Source: Burkholderiales bacterium (lineage in GTDB: Bacteria > Pseudomonadota > Gammaproteobacteria > Burkholderiales > SG8-41). Taken from it: 64,000 bases of DNA. The DNA lies in the NCBI GenBank assembly GCA_036262035.1, contig DATAJS010000010.1, positions 850,915-914,914 on the forward strand, given 5' to 3'. The notes beneath the pieces were generated by a model. It worked only from the letters and a program-made list of their open reading frames with translations. It was not told the DNA's origin and did not search any database. Below are positions 7,572 through 16,514 of this stretch, one piece after another. Made by a program: the position numbers and the translations under genes. Position 1 is the stretch's first letter; the number at the start of each line of letters is the position of its first letter.

Positions 7572-8644
7572 TTCTTCTTCCGAAGCCCCAGCAGCTTCGC
7601 CGCATTGCCCCCGATGATCCGATCCTTCTCCGCCCGCGACAGCGACGCGGTCTTCTCGACGAAATCGACCGGCTTGTAGTACCCCATGTCATATGGGTAA
7701 TCGGTCCCGATGACCACGTGGTCGGCGCCCCACAGGTTGACGAGGTGCTCGAGCTGTTTGTCGTCGAACACCATGGTGTCGTAGTAGATCTTCTTCAGGT
7801 AGTACGACGGCGGCCGGCTGATGTGGTCGTGGCACTCGGGACGCACCTTGTAGCCGTGGTCCATGCGCGCGGGATAGTGGCCCATGTAGCCGCCGCCGTG
7901 GGCGGCGACGATCTTGAGCTTGGGATAGCGCTCGAGCACCCCGCCGAACACGATGTGCGCCAGCGCCACGGTGGTGTCGAGCGGGTTGCCGATGATGTTG
8001 GTCAGGAAGTGCTGGGTGAGGCGCGACGGATGGGTGAAACCGATCGGGTGCAGGAAGATCACCGCGCCCAGCTCCTCGGCCTTGCGCCAGAAGCGCTCGT
8101 AGCGCTTGTCGGCGATCTCGACGCCGCCGACGTTGGTGCCGATCTCCATCCCGCGAAAGCCGAGCTTCTTCATGCAGAACTCGAGCTCGCTCACCGCGGC
8201 CTTCGGGTCCTGCATCGGCGCGGTGCCGAGCGCGACGAAACGGTCAGGGTTCGATGCGGCGACTTCGGCGAGGCGCTCGTTGATCGCACGCGACGTCTGC
8301 CGTCCCACCTCGGCGTCGACGCCGTAGTAGTACTGCAGGGGTGAAGTCGAGATCGCCTGCACGTCGATGCCCATCGCGTCCATGTCTTTCAGGCGCTGCT
8401 CGATCGAGGTGAGCTTGCGGTCGAGCTGCGCGCGCAGCTTCCGCTGGTGCTGCTCGGTGCGCTTGTTGCCGTAGCGCGCGAGCGCGTCGCCGTGCTTTTC
8501 GGTCCTGGCCATGTCGTCGGCGGCGGGCGTGTGCACGTGGCAGTGCAGGTCTACGCTAAGGGTGGTGTTGGCGCGCTTGACCACCTTGCGATCGGCGGCG
8601 CGTGCGGCGGCCGCGCACGAGGTGGGACGGCATGTGAACAGCAT
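7568..8644 (-). CDS. Amidohydrolase 2 family protein, copy 2
   Basis: I chose the ATG at 8644 because GGAGGAG stands 6-12 bp upstream; an upstream in-frame ATG at 8746 would overlap the divergent neighbour and has no ribosome-binding site. The 358-residue product has the metal motif VDLHCHVH, then VIFLHPIG, AAHGGGYMG and IGTDYPYDMG with the catalytic Asp. It lacks the N-terminal FTGCD extension of copies 1 and 3. It is transcribed against them. The C-terminus (LLGLRKKK) ends in the repeat array at 7447-7571. Confidence 0.85.
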   Translation of the reverse strand: MLFTCRPTSCAAAARAADRKVVKRANTTLSVDLHCHVHTPAADDMARTEKHGDALARYGNKRTEQHQRKLRAQLDRKLTSIEQRLKDMDAMGIDVQAISTSPLQYYYGVDAEVGRQTSRAINERLAEVAASNPDRFVALGTAPMQDPKAAVSELEFCMKKLGFRGMEIGTNVGGVEIADKRYERFWRKAEELGAVIFLHPIGFTHPSRLTQHFLTNIIGNPLDTTVALAHIVFGGVLERYPKLKIVAAHGGGYMGHYPARMDHGYKVRPECHDHISRPPSYYLKKIYYDTMVFDDKQLEHLVNLWGADHVVIGTDYPYDMGYYKPVDFVEKTASLSRAEKDRIIGGNAAKLLGLRKKK

Positions 8645-8730
8645 CGGGCTCTCCTCCGTTTTCTCGATACAAAGCGCGGTATTGTATGCTTGCGCACCAT
8701 CACACCAACGCGTTACAGGAGGGAGGAGCG

Positions 8731-9843
8731 ATGCACGCAGGCACACACACGCATAACAACGCCGGCAGCGTGCCGGCGATCGTCTATACCGGCTGCGACG
8801 GACTGCCGCTCGAATCGCCGATGGAAGCTGTTTCCGCAGCCGCAGGTTCGGCCGCGGGGGCGCAAGCCCAGGGCAAACGCCGCGAAGTGACCGTCGGCGG
8901 CAAGCGCGTCAAGGTGATCGACGTGCACGCGCACTGCATGATTCCCGAAGCGCTCGCGCTGCAGGGCAAGACGCCCCACGAGGAGCGCGGTCCGGGCATC
9001 GGTGAGGTCGGCGCGCGGCGGCTCAAAGAGATGGACGCCGCGGGTATCGACGTCGAGGCGCTCAGCATCAACCCGCACTGGTATCGCGAGGACAAGGACA
9101 AGGCGGTCGAGATCGTCCGCATCAACAACGAGCGGCTCGCGGAGTATTGCGGGACTTATCCCGATCGCATCGTCGCGTTCGCGTCGGTCACGCTGCAGTT
9201 CCCCGACCTTGCCGTGCAGCAGCTCGAGCGCGCGGTGAAGAAGCAGGGCCTGCGCGGTGTGGCGGTCGGCGCGAGCTGCGCCGGTGTCGATTTCTCGGAC
9301 AGCAAGTTCCACCCGTTCTGGGCGAAGTGCCAGGAGCTCGGCATCCTCGTCTTCATCCATCCGCAGAGCACGCCCGAGCTGCATAAAAGGCTGGCGGGCA
9401 ACGGCTGGCTCGCGAACACGATCGGCAATCCGCTCGACACCACGATCTGCCTGTCGAAGCTCATCTTCGAAGGCACGCTCGACAAGTTCCCGAACCTGAA
9501 GTTGTGCTCGGCCCACGGCGGCGGCTACCTGCCGTCGTACGCGCCGCGCTCGGACAACGCGTGCCGCGTCGGGCCGGACCAGTGCAACCCGGCGATCAAG
9601 CTCAAGAAGAAGCCGACCGAGTACCTGCGCGACATGTACTTCGACACGCTGGTGTTCACGTCGGAAGGTCTGCGCCACCTCGCGCACGAAGTCGGCACGA
9701 GCCAGCTCGTCGTCGGCACCGACCACCCGATTCCCTGGCACCAGAACCCGGTCGATCACATCATGAACACGCCGGGCTTCACCGACGAAGAGCGCATGGA
9801 CATGCTGGGCCGCACGGCGGCGAAGCTGCTCAAGATCGAGTGA
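8731..9843 (+). CDS. Amidohydrolase 2 (ACMSD-like), copy 3
   Basis: The ATG at 8731 is preceded by GGAGGGAGGAG, stronger than an upstream in-frame ATG. 370 residues. It is the closest relative of the gene at 6334: YTGCD in the N-terminal extension, GKRREVTVGGKRVKVIDVHAHC with the HxH metal ligands, VFIHPQSTP, SAHGGGYLPSY, and VGTDHPIPWH where copy 1 has MGTDYPYPW. The divergent promoter region with copy 2 is 86 bp. A role in aromatic or alicyclic acid breakdown is an inference from family. Confidence 0.85.
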   Translation: MHAGTHTHNNAGSVPAIVYTGCDGLPLESPMEAVSAAAGSAAGAQAQGKRREVTVGGKRVKVIDVHAHCMIPEALALQGKTPHEERGPGIGEVGARRLKEMDAAGIDVEALSINPHWYREDKDKAVEIVRINNERLAEYCGTYPDRIVAFASVTLQFPDLAVQQLERAVKKQGLRGVAVGASCAGVDFSDSKFHPFWAKCQELGILVFIHPQSTPELHKRLAGNGWLANTIGNPLDTTICLSKLIFEGTLDKFPNLKLCSAHGGGYLPSYAPRSDNACRVGPDQCNPAIKLKKKPTEYLRDMYFDTLVFTSEGLRHLAHEVGTSQLVVGTDHPIPWHQNPVDHIMNTPGFTDEERMDMLGRTAAKLLKIE

Positions 9844-9854
9844 GGGCGTTTTCA

Positions 9855-9991
9855 ACCGCAGAGGACGCAGAGGCGCGCAGAGGCACTAACCGTCATCGCG
9901 AGGCGCGCGGCAGCGCGACGTGGCGATCTCGTGGCGCACGGTTTTTCGTTCGCAACGGGATTGCTTCGTCGCTGATGCTCCTCGCAATGAC
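9855..9991. repeat. Composite repeat: tandem GGACGCAGA arm plus 100-bp REP-like core
   Basis: The left arm (AACCGCAGAGGACGCAGAGG and a further AGAGG unit, 9855-9884) is followed by a core running from GTCATCGCGAGG at 9892 to CTCGCAATGAC ending at 9991. The core is nearly identical to 57016-57110. The expected right arm is missing here; the TonB receptor gene begins in its place. Confidence 0.88.
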
Positions 9992-12110
9992 AACCGTAGG
10001 CGCGCCGCTGCACGCGGCGCAGGTGACGTTGCCCGAGGTCGTCGTGAGAGACGCGCCCGTCACGCCGCTCAACACCCACGCGCCGGTGGACAGCGCGACG
10101 CGCCTCGGGCTGCCGGTGCGCGAGATTCCGGCGACGGTGGACGTGGTCGACGAGGACACGATGCGACGGCGCGGCTACCGCACGGTCACCGAAGCGATCC
10201 AGGGCGCGGTCGGCGTGACCGCGGGAGACTTTCCCGCGGAGCCCGCGGCGTTCTCGCTGCGCGGGTTCTCCAGCAGCCAGATCAACACCCTCTACAACGG
10301 CATCCGCATCGGGCCGCAGAACATGACCTCGCGCGTGATGGACAGCGCGAACCTCGAGCGCGTCGAGGTGCTGCGCGGTCCCGCGTCGCTCATGTCGGGC
10401 GAGGGCGCCGCCGGCGGCGCGGTCAACTTCGTCACGCGCACGCCGCATACCGGCGCGGTCGAGAACGAGCTCTTCGTCTCTTACGGTTCGTTCAACACCT
10501 GGCGTTCCAGCTTCGGTTCCGGCGGGAGCACCGCGCGGCCGGGGCTGGACTATCGCTTCGATCTTTCGCGCTCTTCGGGCGACGGCTTCGTCCACGACAC
10601 GCACAGCGAGAACTACCATCTCTCCGGCCAGCTCGATGCCCGCGTGTCGTCCGCGCTGAAGGTGTTCGTCGCGGCGGAGGCGAAGCGCGACCGCGCGAGC
10701 GCGTACTGGGGCACGCCGCTGGTGTCGGCCGCGTTCTCGGGCGGCAACGCGAAAGGCGGCATCATTGCCGGCAACACCCCCGCGCTCGGCGATGTGGCGA
10801 TCGACAATCGAACGCTCAAGACCAATTACAACGTGAAAGACAACGTCAACGAGGCCGAAGAGTACTGGCTGCGCGGCGGTGTGGACTGGGCCGTCGCGCG
10901 CGGCGTGACGTTCCGCAACCAGGTCTATTACTACGCCGCCAAGCGCGAGTGGAAGAACGCCGAGGTCTACGCGTTCGCGGGCGGCGCCATCAACCGTGAC
11001 CGCTTCTACATCGCACACGATCAGAGCCTCGCGGGCAACAACGCGCACCTCACGTGGGACGCGAACGTGGCGGGCTTCGAGAACCGCCTGGTCGTCGCGC
11101 TCGAAGTGAGCACGCTGGATTTCAAGCGGCCGGGCGCGGGTGCGCCGTTCGGCGGCGACACCGTGACGGTGGTCGATCCGAATCGCGGCTTCTACGGCCC
11201 GCTCGCGCTGCAGCGCCAGACCGCGCGCATCGACACCGCCGCCGCGGTCTTCGAGGACCGGCTGAAGCTCACCAGGACGCTCGCGCTGGTGGGCGGCGTG
11301 CGCCACGAGCACATCAACCTCGACCGCGGCTCGACCGATCCGACCGGCGCCGATCGTGCGGGCTTCCCGTTCTCGAAGAAGTGGCATCCGACGACCGGCC
11401 GCATCGGCTTCACGTGGGAGACCGTGCCGGGGCTCATCTTCTACGGCCAGTACGCGACCGGCGCGGACGTGGCGGCGAACAATCTCTTCCTGCTCGGAGC
11501 GACGCAGCCGCTCGACCTCACGCGCTCGCGCACCTACGAAGCGGGCGTGCGTCATCTCTTCTGGGACCGCCGCGCCGAATGGACGCTCGCGTACTTCGAC
11601 ATCGAGCGCCGCAACGTCTTTGCGGCGCAGGGCGGGCAGTCGCTCAACATCGCGGGCAGGCAGGTGTCGAACGGCGTCGAGGCGGCCGTCGGCGTGCGCC
11701 CGACGAACGCGTGGAACCTGTGGGCGAATTACGCCTACACCGACGCGCGCTATGAGGATTACGTCTTCACCGGCGGCACGTTCTCGGGCAACACACCGCC
11801 CAACGTGCCGCGCGTCGTCGCCAACGCCGGCGCGTCGTATCGCTTCGCGACCACCACGCCGCTCGAAGTCGGTGCGTCGGTGCGCTACGTCGGCGACCGC
11901 TACAACAGCGACGCGAACAACGTGAAGCTGCTCGCGTACACCGTCGCCGACGCCTACGCGGCGGTCGACTTGAGGAAGACGCGGCTCGCGTTTCGCGTGC
12001 GCAACCTCACCAACGAGCACTACGCGGCGTGGGGCGATCCGTTCTATCCCGACCAGATCCTCCTCGGCGCGCGCCGCAGCTACGAAGTGTCGGGGACGTT
12101 CAGATTCTGA
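9975..12110 (+). CDS. TonB-dependent siderophore receptor
   Basis: About 711 residues. A plug domain (VRDAPV ... GYRTVTEAIQGAVGV ... FSLRGFSSSQINTLYNGIR ... LERVEVLRGPASLMSGEGAAGGAVNFVTR) precedes a ~550-residue barrel ending in SYEVSGTFRF with terminal Phe. This is the FhuE/FpvA/FoxA-like siderophore receptor pattern. The start is uncertain: the first ordinary in-frame start is the ATG at 9975, without ribosome-binding site and lying inside a dispersed repeat, giving an unusually short signal sequence (MLLAMTTVGAPLHA) without a basic N-region. The PepSY membrane protein 8 bp downstream fits ferri-siderophore reduction. Energised by TonB-ExbBD, which is not in the window. Confidence 0.88.
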   Translation: MLLAMTTVGAPLHAAQVTLPEVVVRDAPVTPLNTHAPVDSATRLGLPVREIPATVDVVDEDTMRRRGYRTVTEAIQGAVGVTAGDFPAEPAAFSLRGFSSSQINTLYNGIRIGPQNMTSRVMDSANLERVEVLRGPASLMSGEGAAGGAVNFVTRTPHTGAVENELFVSYGSFNTWRSSFGSGGSTARPGLDYRFDLSRSSGDGFVHDTHSENYHLSGQLDARVSSALKVFVAAEAKRDRASAYWGTPLVSAAFSGGNAKGGIIAGNTPALGDVAIDNRTLKTNYNVKDNVNEAEEYWLRGGVDWAVARGVTFRNQVYYYAAKREWKNAEVYAFAGGAINRDRFYIAHDQSLAGNNAHLTWDANVAGFENRLVVALEVSTLDFKRPGAGAPFGGDTVTVVDPNRGFYGPLALQRQTARIDTAAAVFEDRLKLTRTLALVGGVRHEHINLDRGSTDPTGADRAGFPFSKKWHPTTGRIGFTWETVPGLIFYGQYATGADVAANNLFLLGATQPLDLTRSRTYEAGVRHLFWDRRAEWTLAYFDIERRNVFAAQGGQSLNIAGRQVSNGVEAAVGVRPTNAWNLWANYAYTDARYEDYVFTGGTFSGNTPPNVPRVVANAGASYRFATTTPLEVGASVRYVGDRYNSDANNVKLLAYTVADAYAAVDLRKTRLAFRVRNLTNEHYAAWGDPFYPDQILLGARRSYEVSGTFRF

Positions 12111-12118
12111 ACGGCGCA

Positions 12119-13549
12119 ATGCGCGCGCTGACCCTGATCCATCGCTGGCTCGGTGTCGCGTTCGCGCTGTTCTTCGCGATGTGGTTCGCGAGCGGCATCG
12201 TGATGCACTTCGTGCCGTTCCCCGCGCTGACCGAAGCCGAGCGCATCGACGGGCTCGCGCCGCTGTCGGGCACCGCGATTCAGAACGGTCCCGACGCCGC
12301 GATCCGCGCGTCCGGCCTCGCCGAAGCCGATCGGGTGCGGCTCTTCGTGCGCAGCGACGGCGCGATCTACGTGATCAGGTCCGGCGCGAGCGTCGTCGCG
12401 CTGCACGCGGAGAATCTCTCGCCAGCCGGCGTGCGCACGGGTGAGCTTGCGGTCGCGATCGCGGCCGACCACGCGCGCCGCCGCGGTCTCGATGTCTCGC
12501 ACGCGAGCCTCGAAGCGCTCGCCGATTACGACCAGTGGAGCGTGCCGAACGATCTCGACCCGCACCGCCCCTTGTATCGCATCGCGCTCGGCGACGCCGC
12601 GGGTACCGAGCTCTACGTGTCTTCGCAGACGGGCGAAGTGGTGCGCGACACCACGCGGCGCGAGCGCGCGTGGAACTATGCGGGCAGCGTCGTGCACTGG
12701 ATCTATCCGACGGTGCTCAGGCGCAACTGGCCGCTGTGGGATGCGACGGTGTGGACGCTCTCGCTGATCGCGCTCCTGACGGCGATTGCGGGCGTCGCGC
12801 TCGGCGTTCTGCGCATGCGCTGGCGCAGCCTCTCGACGCCGTATCGCGCGTGGCACGCGTGGCATCACGCGCTCGGCATCGGCTGCGCGCTGTTCGTGCT
12901 GACGTGGATAGCGAGCGGGTGGCTGTCGATGGATCACGGGCGGATCTTCTCGACCGGCAAGCCCGATGCGCACGAGGCTCGGGCGTTCACCGGCGAGCTT
13001 CTCGTGACGATGCTCGGAGCCACCGCGCTCTCCGGCGCCGAAACGGCCGCGCGTGAGCTCGGGTGGTTCGACTTCGGCGGCCGCGCGTACCGCCGCGAGC
13101 GCATCGACCTCGAGCGCCAGCACCTGCGGACGTTCCCGCGCTCGGCGTTACGCGACGAGCCGTGGCTCACCGACGACGAAGTGACCGCCGCCGCACGGCG
13201 GCTCGCAGGCTGCGGAAGTGTTGCCGTCGTGGGCGGCGACGATGCGTATGCGATGAAGTCTGCGACTCCCGGTGCACCGGTGTATCGCGTGCAGTGCGGC
13301 GAGACGTGGCTGCACGTCGACGGCGCGAGCGGGGCGCTGCTGGAAAGGCTCGATCCGTCGCGGCGTGCGTATCGGTGGCTCTACAGTGCGCTGCATACGC
13401 TCGACTTCCCGGCTTTGATGCAGCGGCCGACGCTCAGGACCGCGATCGTCGTCGTGTTGTGCGCAGTCGGCTTTGTGTTCAGCATGACCGGCGTGGTGAT
13501 CGGTTGGCGCCGGCTGACGAAGCCAAACCCAAATCCACCCCCACCCTAA
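12119..13549 (+). CDS. PepSY-associated transmembrane protein (probable ferri-siderophore reductase)
   Basis: Starts 8 bp after the TonB receptor. 476 residues with the PepSY_TM layout: an N-terminal helix (LTLIHRWLGVAFALFFAMW), a periplasmic PepSY-containing part, two central helices (SLIALLTAIAGVALGVL; GIGCALFVLTWIASGW), a second periplasmic part and a last helix (IVVVLCAVGFVFSMTGVVI). His residues in HRWLG and WHAWHH could be haem ligands, as in FoxB/PiuB-type proteins that reduce iron after siderophore uptake. The last residues (KPNPNPPPP) and stop codon are encoded by a dispersed repeat. Confidence 0.8.
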   Translation: MRALTLIHRWLGVAFALFFAMWFASGIVMHFVPFPALTEAERIDGLAPLSGTAIQNGPDAAIRASGLAEADRVRLFVRSDGAIYVIRSGASVVALHAENLSPAGVRTGELAVAIAADHARRRGLDVSHASLEALADYDQWSVPNDLDPHRPLYRIALGDAAGTELYVSSQTGEVVRDTTRRERAWNYAGSVVHWIYPTVLRRNWPLWDATVWTLSLIALLTAIAGVALGVLRMRWRSLSTPYRAWHAWHHALGIGCALFVLTWIASGWLSMDHGRIFSTGKPDAHEARAFTGELLVTMLGATALSGAETAARELGWFDFGGRAYRRERIDLERQHLRTFPRSALRDEPWLTDDEVTAAARRLAGCGSVAVVGGDDAYAMKSATPGAPVYRVQCGETWLHVDGASGALLERLDPSRRAYRWLYSALHTLDFPALMQRPTLRTAIVVVLCAVGFVFSMTGVVIGWRRLTKPNPNPPPP

Positions 13550-13650
13550 CCCTCCCCTGAGGGGGAGGGAATACCCGCGCGAACGCCTTGCGTCACCGCT
13601 TCACCCGTCACCGCTTCATCCGTCACCGCCTTACACGTCACCGCTTTACC
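13527..13650. repeat. Composite repeat: C-rich block plus 15-bp array (inverted relative to 49323-49433)
   Basis: A block reading CCACCCCCACCCTAACCCTC then CCCTGAGGGGGAGGG is followed by four 15-bp units at 13591, 13606, 13621 and 13636 (CGTCACCGCTTCACC type). The whole arrangement is the reverse complement of the element at 49323-49433. It spans the last codons of the PepSY gene and the gap after it. Confidence 0.9.
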
Positions 13651-13704
13651 CGGCGGGCGCGCTAATTGCGGCTCGCCGGTGTTGCAACTCCGTTTTTTTC
13701 TCGC

Positions 13705-15009
13705 ATGAAACCCCACACGCTTATTTACCTGTCGCTGCTCGCGCTGTGCGCCTGCGGCGAGACCGCGCGCCTTCCCGAAAGCGCCGGCGTCGGACCGAAT
13801 CCCAAGCTGCCGGAGCCGAACCAGACCCTGATCCCGACCGTGCACGTGGCCGAAGCCAAAGGCTGGTCGCAGGGCGGCGCGCCGGCGGCCGGCGCGGGCC
13901 TCGCGGTCAACGCCTTCGCCGCGGGGCTCGACCATCCGCGGTGGGTCTACGTGCTGCCCAACGGCGATGTGCTCGTCGCCGAGACCAACGCCCCGCCCAA
14001 GCCGGAGGACGGCAAAGGCATCAAGGGCAAGATCATGAAGCACATGCAGAAGAAAGCCGGGGCGGGCGTGCCGAGCGCGAACCGCATCACGCTGCTGCGC
14101 GACGCCGACGGCGACGGGTTGGCCGAGACGAAGACCGTGTTCCTCGAGAAGCTCAACTCGCCGTTCGGGATGACGCTCGTCGGCGGTGACCTGTACGTCG
14201 CCAACTCCGATGCGCTGGTGCGCTTTCCGTACAAGGCCGGCGACACGTACATCGCCGCGGCGCCGGCGAAGGTGACCGACCTGCCGGGCGGACCGCTCAA
14301 CCATCACTGGACCAAGAACGTCATCGCCCATCGGGGCGGCTCCAAGCTGTACGTCACCGTCGGCTCGAACAGCAACGTCGCGGAGAACGGCATCGAGAAG
14401 GAAGAGGGCCGCGCGGCGATCTGGGAAGTCGATGCTGCGACCGGCGCGCATCGCATCTTCGCGTCGGGCCTGCGCAATCCGAACGGCATGGCGTGGGAGC
14501 CTTCGACCGGCGCGCTGTGGACCGTCGTCAACGAGCGCGACGAGCTCGGCAGCGATCTCGTGCCCGACTACCTCACGTCGGTACGCGACGGCGGCTTCTA
14601 CGGCTGGCCGTACAGCTATTACGGCAAGCACGTCGATGCGCGCGTCAAGCCGCAGCGCGAAGACCTCGTCGCGAAAGCGATCGTCCCCGATTACGCGCTC
14701 GGCACGCACGTCGCGGCGCTCGGCCTCGCGTCTTCGGCGGGCAACAAGCTGCCGCCGCAGTTCGCCAACGGCATGTTCATCGGCCAGCACGGCTCGTGGA
14801 ACCGCAAGCCGCGCAGCGGCTACAAAGTGGTGTTCGTGCCGTTCGAAGCCGGCAAGCCGACCGGGCAGCCGGTCGACGTGCTCACCGGTTTCGTGAAGAA
14901 CGACGAAGCGTCAGGCCGCCCGGTCGGCGTCGCGATCGATACGCGCGGGGCGCTGCTGGTGGCGGATGACGTGGGGAATACGGTTTGGAGGGTTACCGCC
15001 GCGAAGTAA
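13705..15009 (+). CDS. Sorbosone dehydrogenase-like (PQQ-type sugar dehydrogenase) lipoprotein
   Basis: The ATG at 13705 starts a lipoprotein signal ([12 protein letters not shown]). The 434-residue product then follows the beta-propeller pattern of sorbosone/glucose dehydrogenases: [73 protein letters not shown] and [12 protein letters not shown]. Members oxidise sugars or related alcohols with PQQ in the periplasm; PQQ binding here is inferred. An insertion rich in Lys/Gly ([19 protein letters not shown]) sits after the first blade. A 15-bp array begins right after the stop. Confidence 0.83.
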   Translation: MKPHTLIYLSLLALCACGETARLPESAGVGPNPKLPEPNQTLIPTVHVAEAKGWSQGGAPAAGAGLAVNAFAAGLDHPRWVYVLPNGDVLVAETNAPPKPEDGKGIKGKIMKHMQKKAGAGVPSANRITLLRDADGDGLAETKTVFLEKLNSPFGMTLVGGDLYVANSDALVRFPYKAGDTYIAAAPAKVTDLPGGPLNHHWTKNVIAHRGGSKLYVTVGSNSNVAENGIEKEEGRAAIWEVDAATGAHRIFASGLRNPNGMAWEPSTGALWTVVNERDELGSDLVPDYLTSVRDGGFYGWPYSYYGKHVDARVKPQREDLVAKAIVPDYALGTHVAALGLASSAGNKLPPQFANGMFIGQHGSWNRKPRSGYKVVFVPFEAGKPTGQPVDVLTGFVKNDEASGRPVGVAIDTRGALLVADDVGNTVWRVTAAK

Positions 15010-15012
15010 AAA

Positions 15013-15112
15013 GTGACGGACGAACCGGTGACGGATAAGTCGGTGACGAAAACCGGTGACATGAAACGGTGACGCGTAGGGTGCGTTAGCGCCGCCAGGC
15101 GCGTAACGCACC
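15013..15112. repeat. 15-bp tandem array followed by a REP-like palindrome
   Basis: Units begin GTGACGG at 15013 and 15028, and shortened 13-bp units start at 15043 and 15056, ending near 15076. Immediately after comes TAGGGTGCGTTAGCGCC facing GGCGCGTAACGCACC (15077-15112). The sequence GTAAAAAGTGACG that joins the preceding stop codon to the array also occurs at 7440-7452. Confidence 0.88.
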
Positions 15113-15124
15113 GCTAAGGGCTTG

Positions 15125-15418
15125 CTACTCGAGTCCTTCGACGATCCGCAGGTCTCGTTCGCACGCATCGCCCAGCACCCGCAGCGCTTCCTGGTAGCCC
15201 GGGCTGTCGTGGGCCTGTATCGCTTTCTCGACGCTCTCGAACTCGATCACCACGGTGCGCTGCTCGAGCCCTTTTTCGTAGACTTTCGCGGGCATGCCGC
15301 GCACCAGGAACTTCGCGTTCGCGGCCTGCATGACGGGTGCGGCGAGCTTCGCGTACGCCGCGAGCTTCTCGGGGTCCTTGAGCGAGCGGAAGCAGCTGAT
15401 CCAGTAGCCTTTGGCCAT
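15125..15418 (-). CDS. DUF1330 family protein
   Basis: 97 residues, the usual length for DUF1330, a dimeric alpha/beta-barrel (ferredoxin-like) family. Visible are GYWISCFRSLKDPEKLAAYA, a central FLVRGMPAKVYE strand, RTVVIEFES and the family-typical DSPGYQEALRVL. ATG preceded on the minus strand by AAGGAGAGAA. Function in this family is not established. It follows the HAD phosphatase gene in the same direction with a 27-bp gap, so they probably share a transcript. Confidence 0.88.
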   Translation of the reverse strand: MAKGYWISCFRSLKDPEKLAAYAKLAAPVMQAANAKFLVRGMPAKVYEKGLEQRTVVIEFESVEKAIQAHDSPGYQEALRVLGDACERDLRIVEGLE

Positions 15419-15445
15419 CGTTCTCTCCTTGGGGTGTCGGGCCGG

Positions 15446-16129
15446 CTATGGTAATGCAGTTGCGCTCGCCGCGAGGGGCGACGCCTCGAAGTGGTCCAGA
15501 AGCTGTGCGACGTCGTCGAAGATCGCGATGGCGCCCGCTTCGCGCAGCGCCTCGGCCGGAAATCCGCCGCAGAGGAGCGCGATCGTCTTCATGCCGCAGC
15601 GCGCGGCGGCGATGACGTCGTACGGCGTATCGCCGACCACGATCGCCTCGTCCGGAGCGACGCCGTCGAGCCGTGCGAGCGCGGTCTCGAAGATGTCGGG
15701 ACAGGGCTTGGAGCGCTCGACGTCGTCCTTGCTCGTCGCGACGTCGACGAGATCCTCGACTTCGAGCGTCTTCTGGTGATGCTCGACCTCGGCTTCTTGC
15801 GACGAGCTCGCGAGCGCGATCTTCACGCCCGAGCGCTTCAAGCGCTCGAAAAGCTCGCGGACCTTGGGAAACGGCGTCACACCCGGCAGGTAGTCGCGCG
15901 TGAAGATCTCGACGCGTAGAGCTTCGAGCGCCTGTCCGAAGCGCTCGAGCTCGTGCTGCGACAGGAACACCGGCATGAGCTGGTCGCCGCCTTTGCCGAT
16001 CTGGGCAAACACCTCCTCGGCTGACAGCTCTTTGCCGTAATGGGCGAACGCTTCGCGCCACGCTTCGACGTGGCCGAGGTTGGAATCGACGAGGGTCCCG
16101 TCGACGTCGAAGATCACGGCTTTGAGCAC
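15446..16129 (-). CDS. HAD-superfamily phosphatase (PGP-like)
   Basis: The start is the GTG at 16129, 5 bp after AAGGAGG; an in-frame ATG 39 bp upstream lacks such a site. The 227-residue product has the HAD motifs in order: FDVDGTLVDSN (nucleophile Asp and acid/base Asp), ALASSS, KPCPDIFETAL with the motif III Lys, and VVGDTPYDVIAA with the Mg-binding acidic pair. A helical cap domain lies between motifs I and II. It resembles phosphoglycolate phosphatase and related small-molecule phosphatases; substrate unknown. Confidence 0.88.
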   Translation of the reverse strand: MLKAVIFDVDGTLVDSNLGHVEAWREAFAHYGKELSAEEVFAQIGKGGDQLMPVFLSQHELERFGQALEALRVEIFTRDYLPGVTPFPKVRELFERLKRSGVKIALASSSQEAEVEHHQKTLEVEDLVDVATSKDDVERSKPCPDIFETALARLDGVAPDEAIVVGDTPYDVIAAARCGMKTIALLCGGFPAEALREAGAIAIFDDVAQLLDHFEASPLAASATALP

Positions 16130-16293
16130 GGCGCCTCCTTGTGAACCGAGGCCCCGTGCAAGACTCACGCCCTGCCGCGGTGCGGTGCCTTCACACTTTC
16201 TTCATAACCGCTGCACCGGGCGTACACGCCGCGGTTGCTAACGTGATCGACCGCGGGCAAGGACGCCGCATTCCCATCCCCAGGAGGCGTTTC

Positions 16294-16431
16294 GTGCAGG
16301 ACACCAAACAGACTCAACCGTCGCAGAAGTTCAAGGACATGAGCTTCGGCGGCAAGATCGTGTTCATCGGCAAGGTCGTCGTATTCCTCTGCAGCTTCGG
16401 CTTCGCATTTCCCCTGATCTTCAACGATTGA
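16294..16431 (+). CDS. Tiny single-pass membrane protein (45 aa)
   Basis: GTG at 16294, 6 bp after AGGAGG, gives a 45-residue product with a Gln/Lys-rich N-terminus and one strong hydrophobic helix (IVFIGKVVVFLCSFGFAFPLIF). A longer upstream frame has no ribosome-binding site. Promoter not identified. The final codons and stop are inside a long hairpin (16416-16455). No family is recognised; a small membrane-bound regulator or stress peptide is one possibility. Confidence 0.6.
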   Translation: MQDTKQTQPSQKFKDMSFGGKIVFIGKVVVFLCSFGFAFPLIFND

Positions 16432-16455
16432 GCTGTGCTCAAATCGTTGAAGATC
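16416..16455. terminator. Hairpin overlapping the stop of the 45-aa gene
   Basis: GATCTTCAACGATTGAGC and GCTCAAATCGTTGAAGATC are complementary except for one bulged base, with a 3-nt loop. No T run follows on either strand, so it may act as an mRNA 3' stabiliser or a factor-dependent end rather than an intrinsic terminator. Confidence 0.55.
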
Positions 16456-16464
16456 CGGAGAACG

Positions 16465-16494
16465 CCAAGGAGGGAACCAAGGTCCCCTCCTTGG
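16465..16494. terminator. Second hairpin between converging genes
   Basis: CCAAGGAGGG pairs perfectly with CCCTCCTTGG around a 10-nt loop. It sits 20 bp from the 3' end of the converging gene that stops at 16515 and could serve either strand. Confidence 0.45.
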
Positions 16495-16514
16495 ACCTCC
16501 CTCCTTTAGATACC

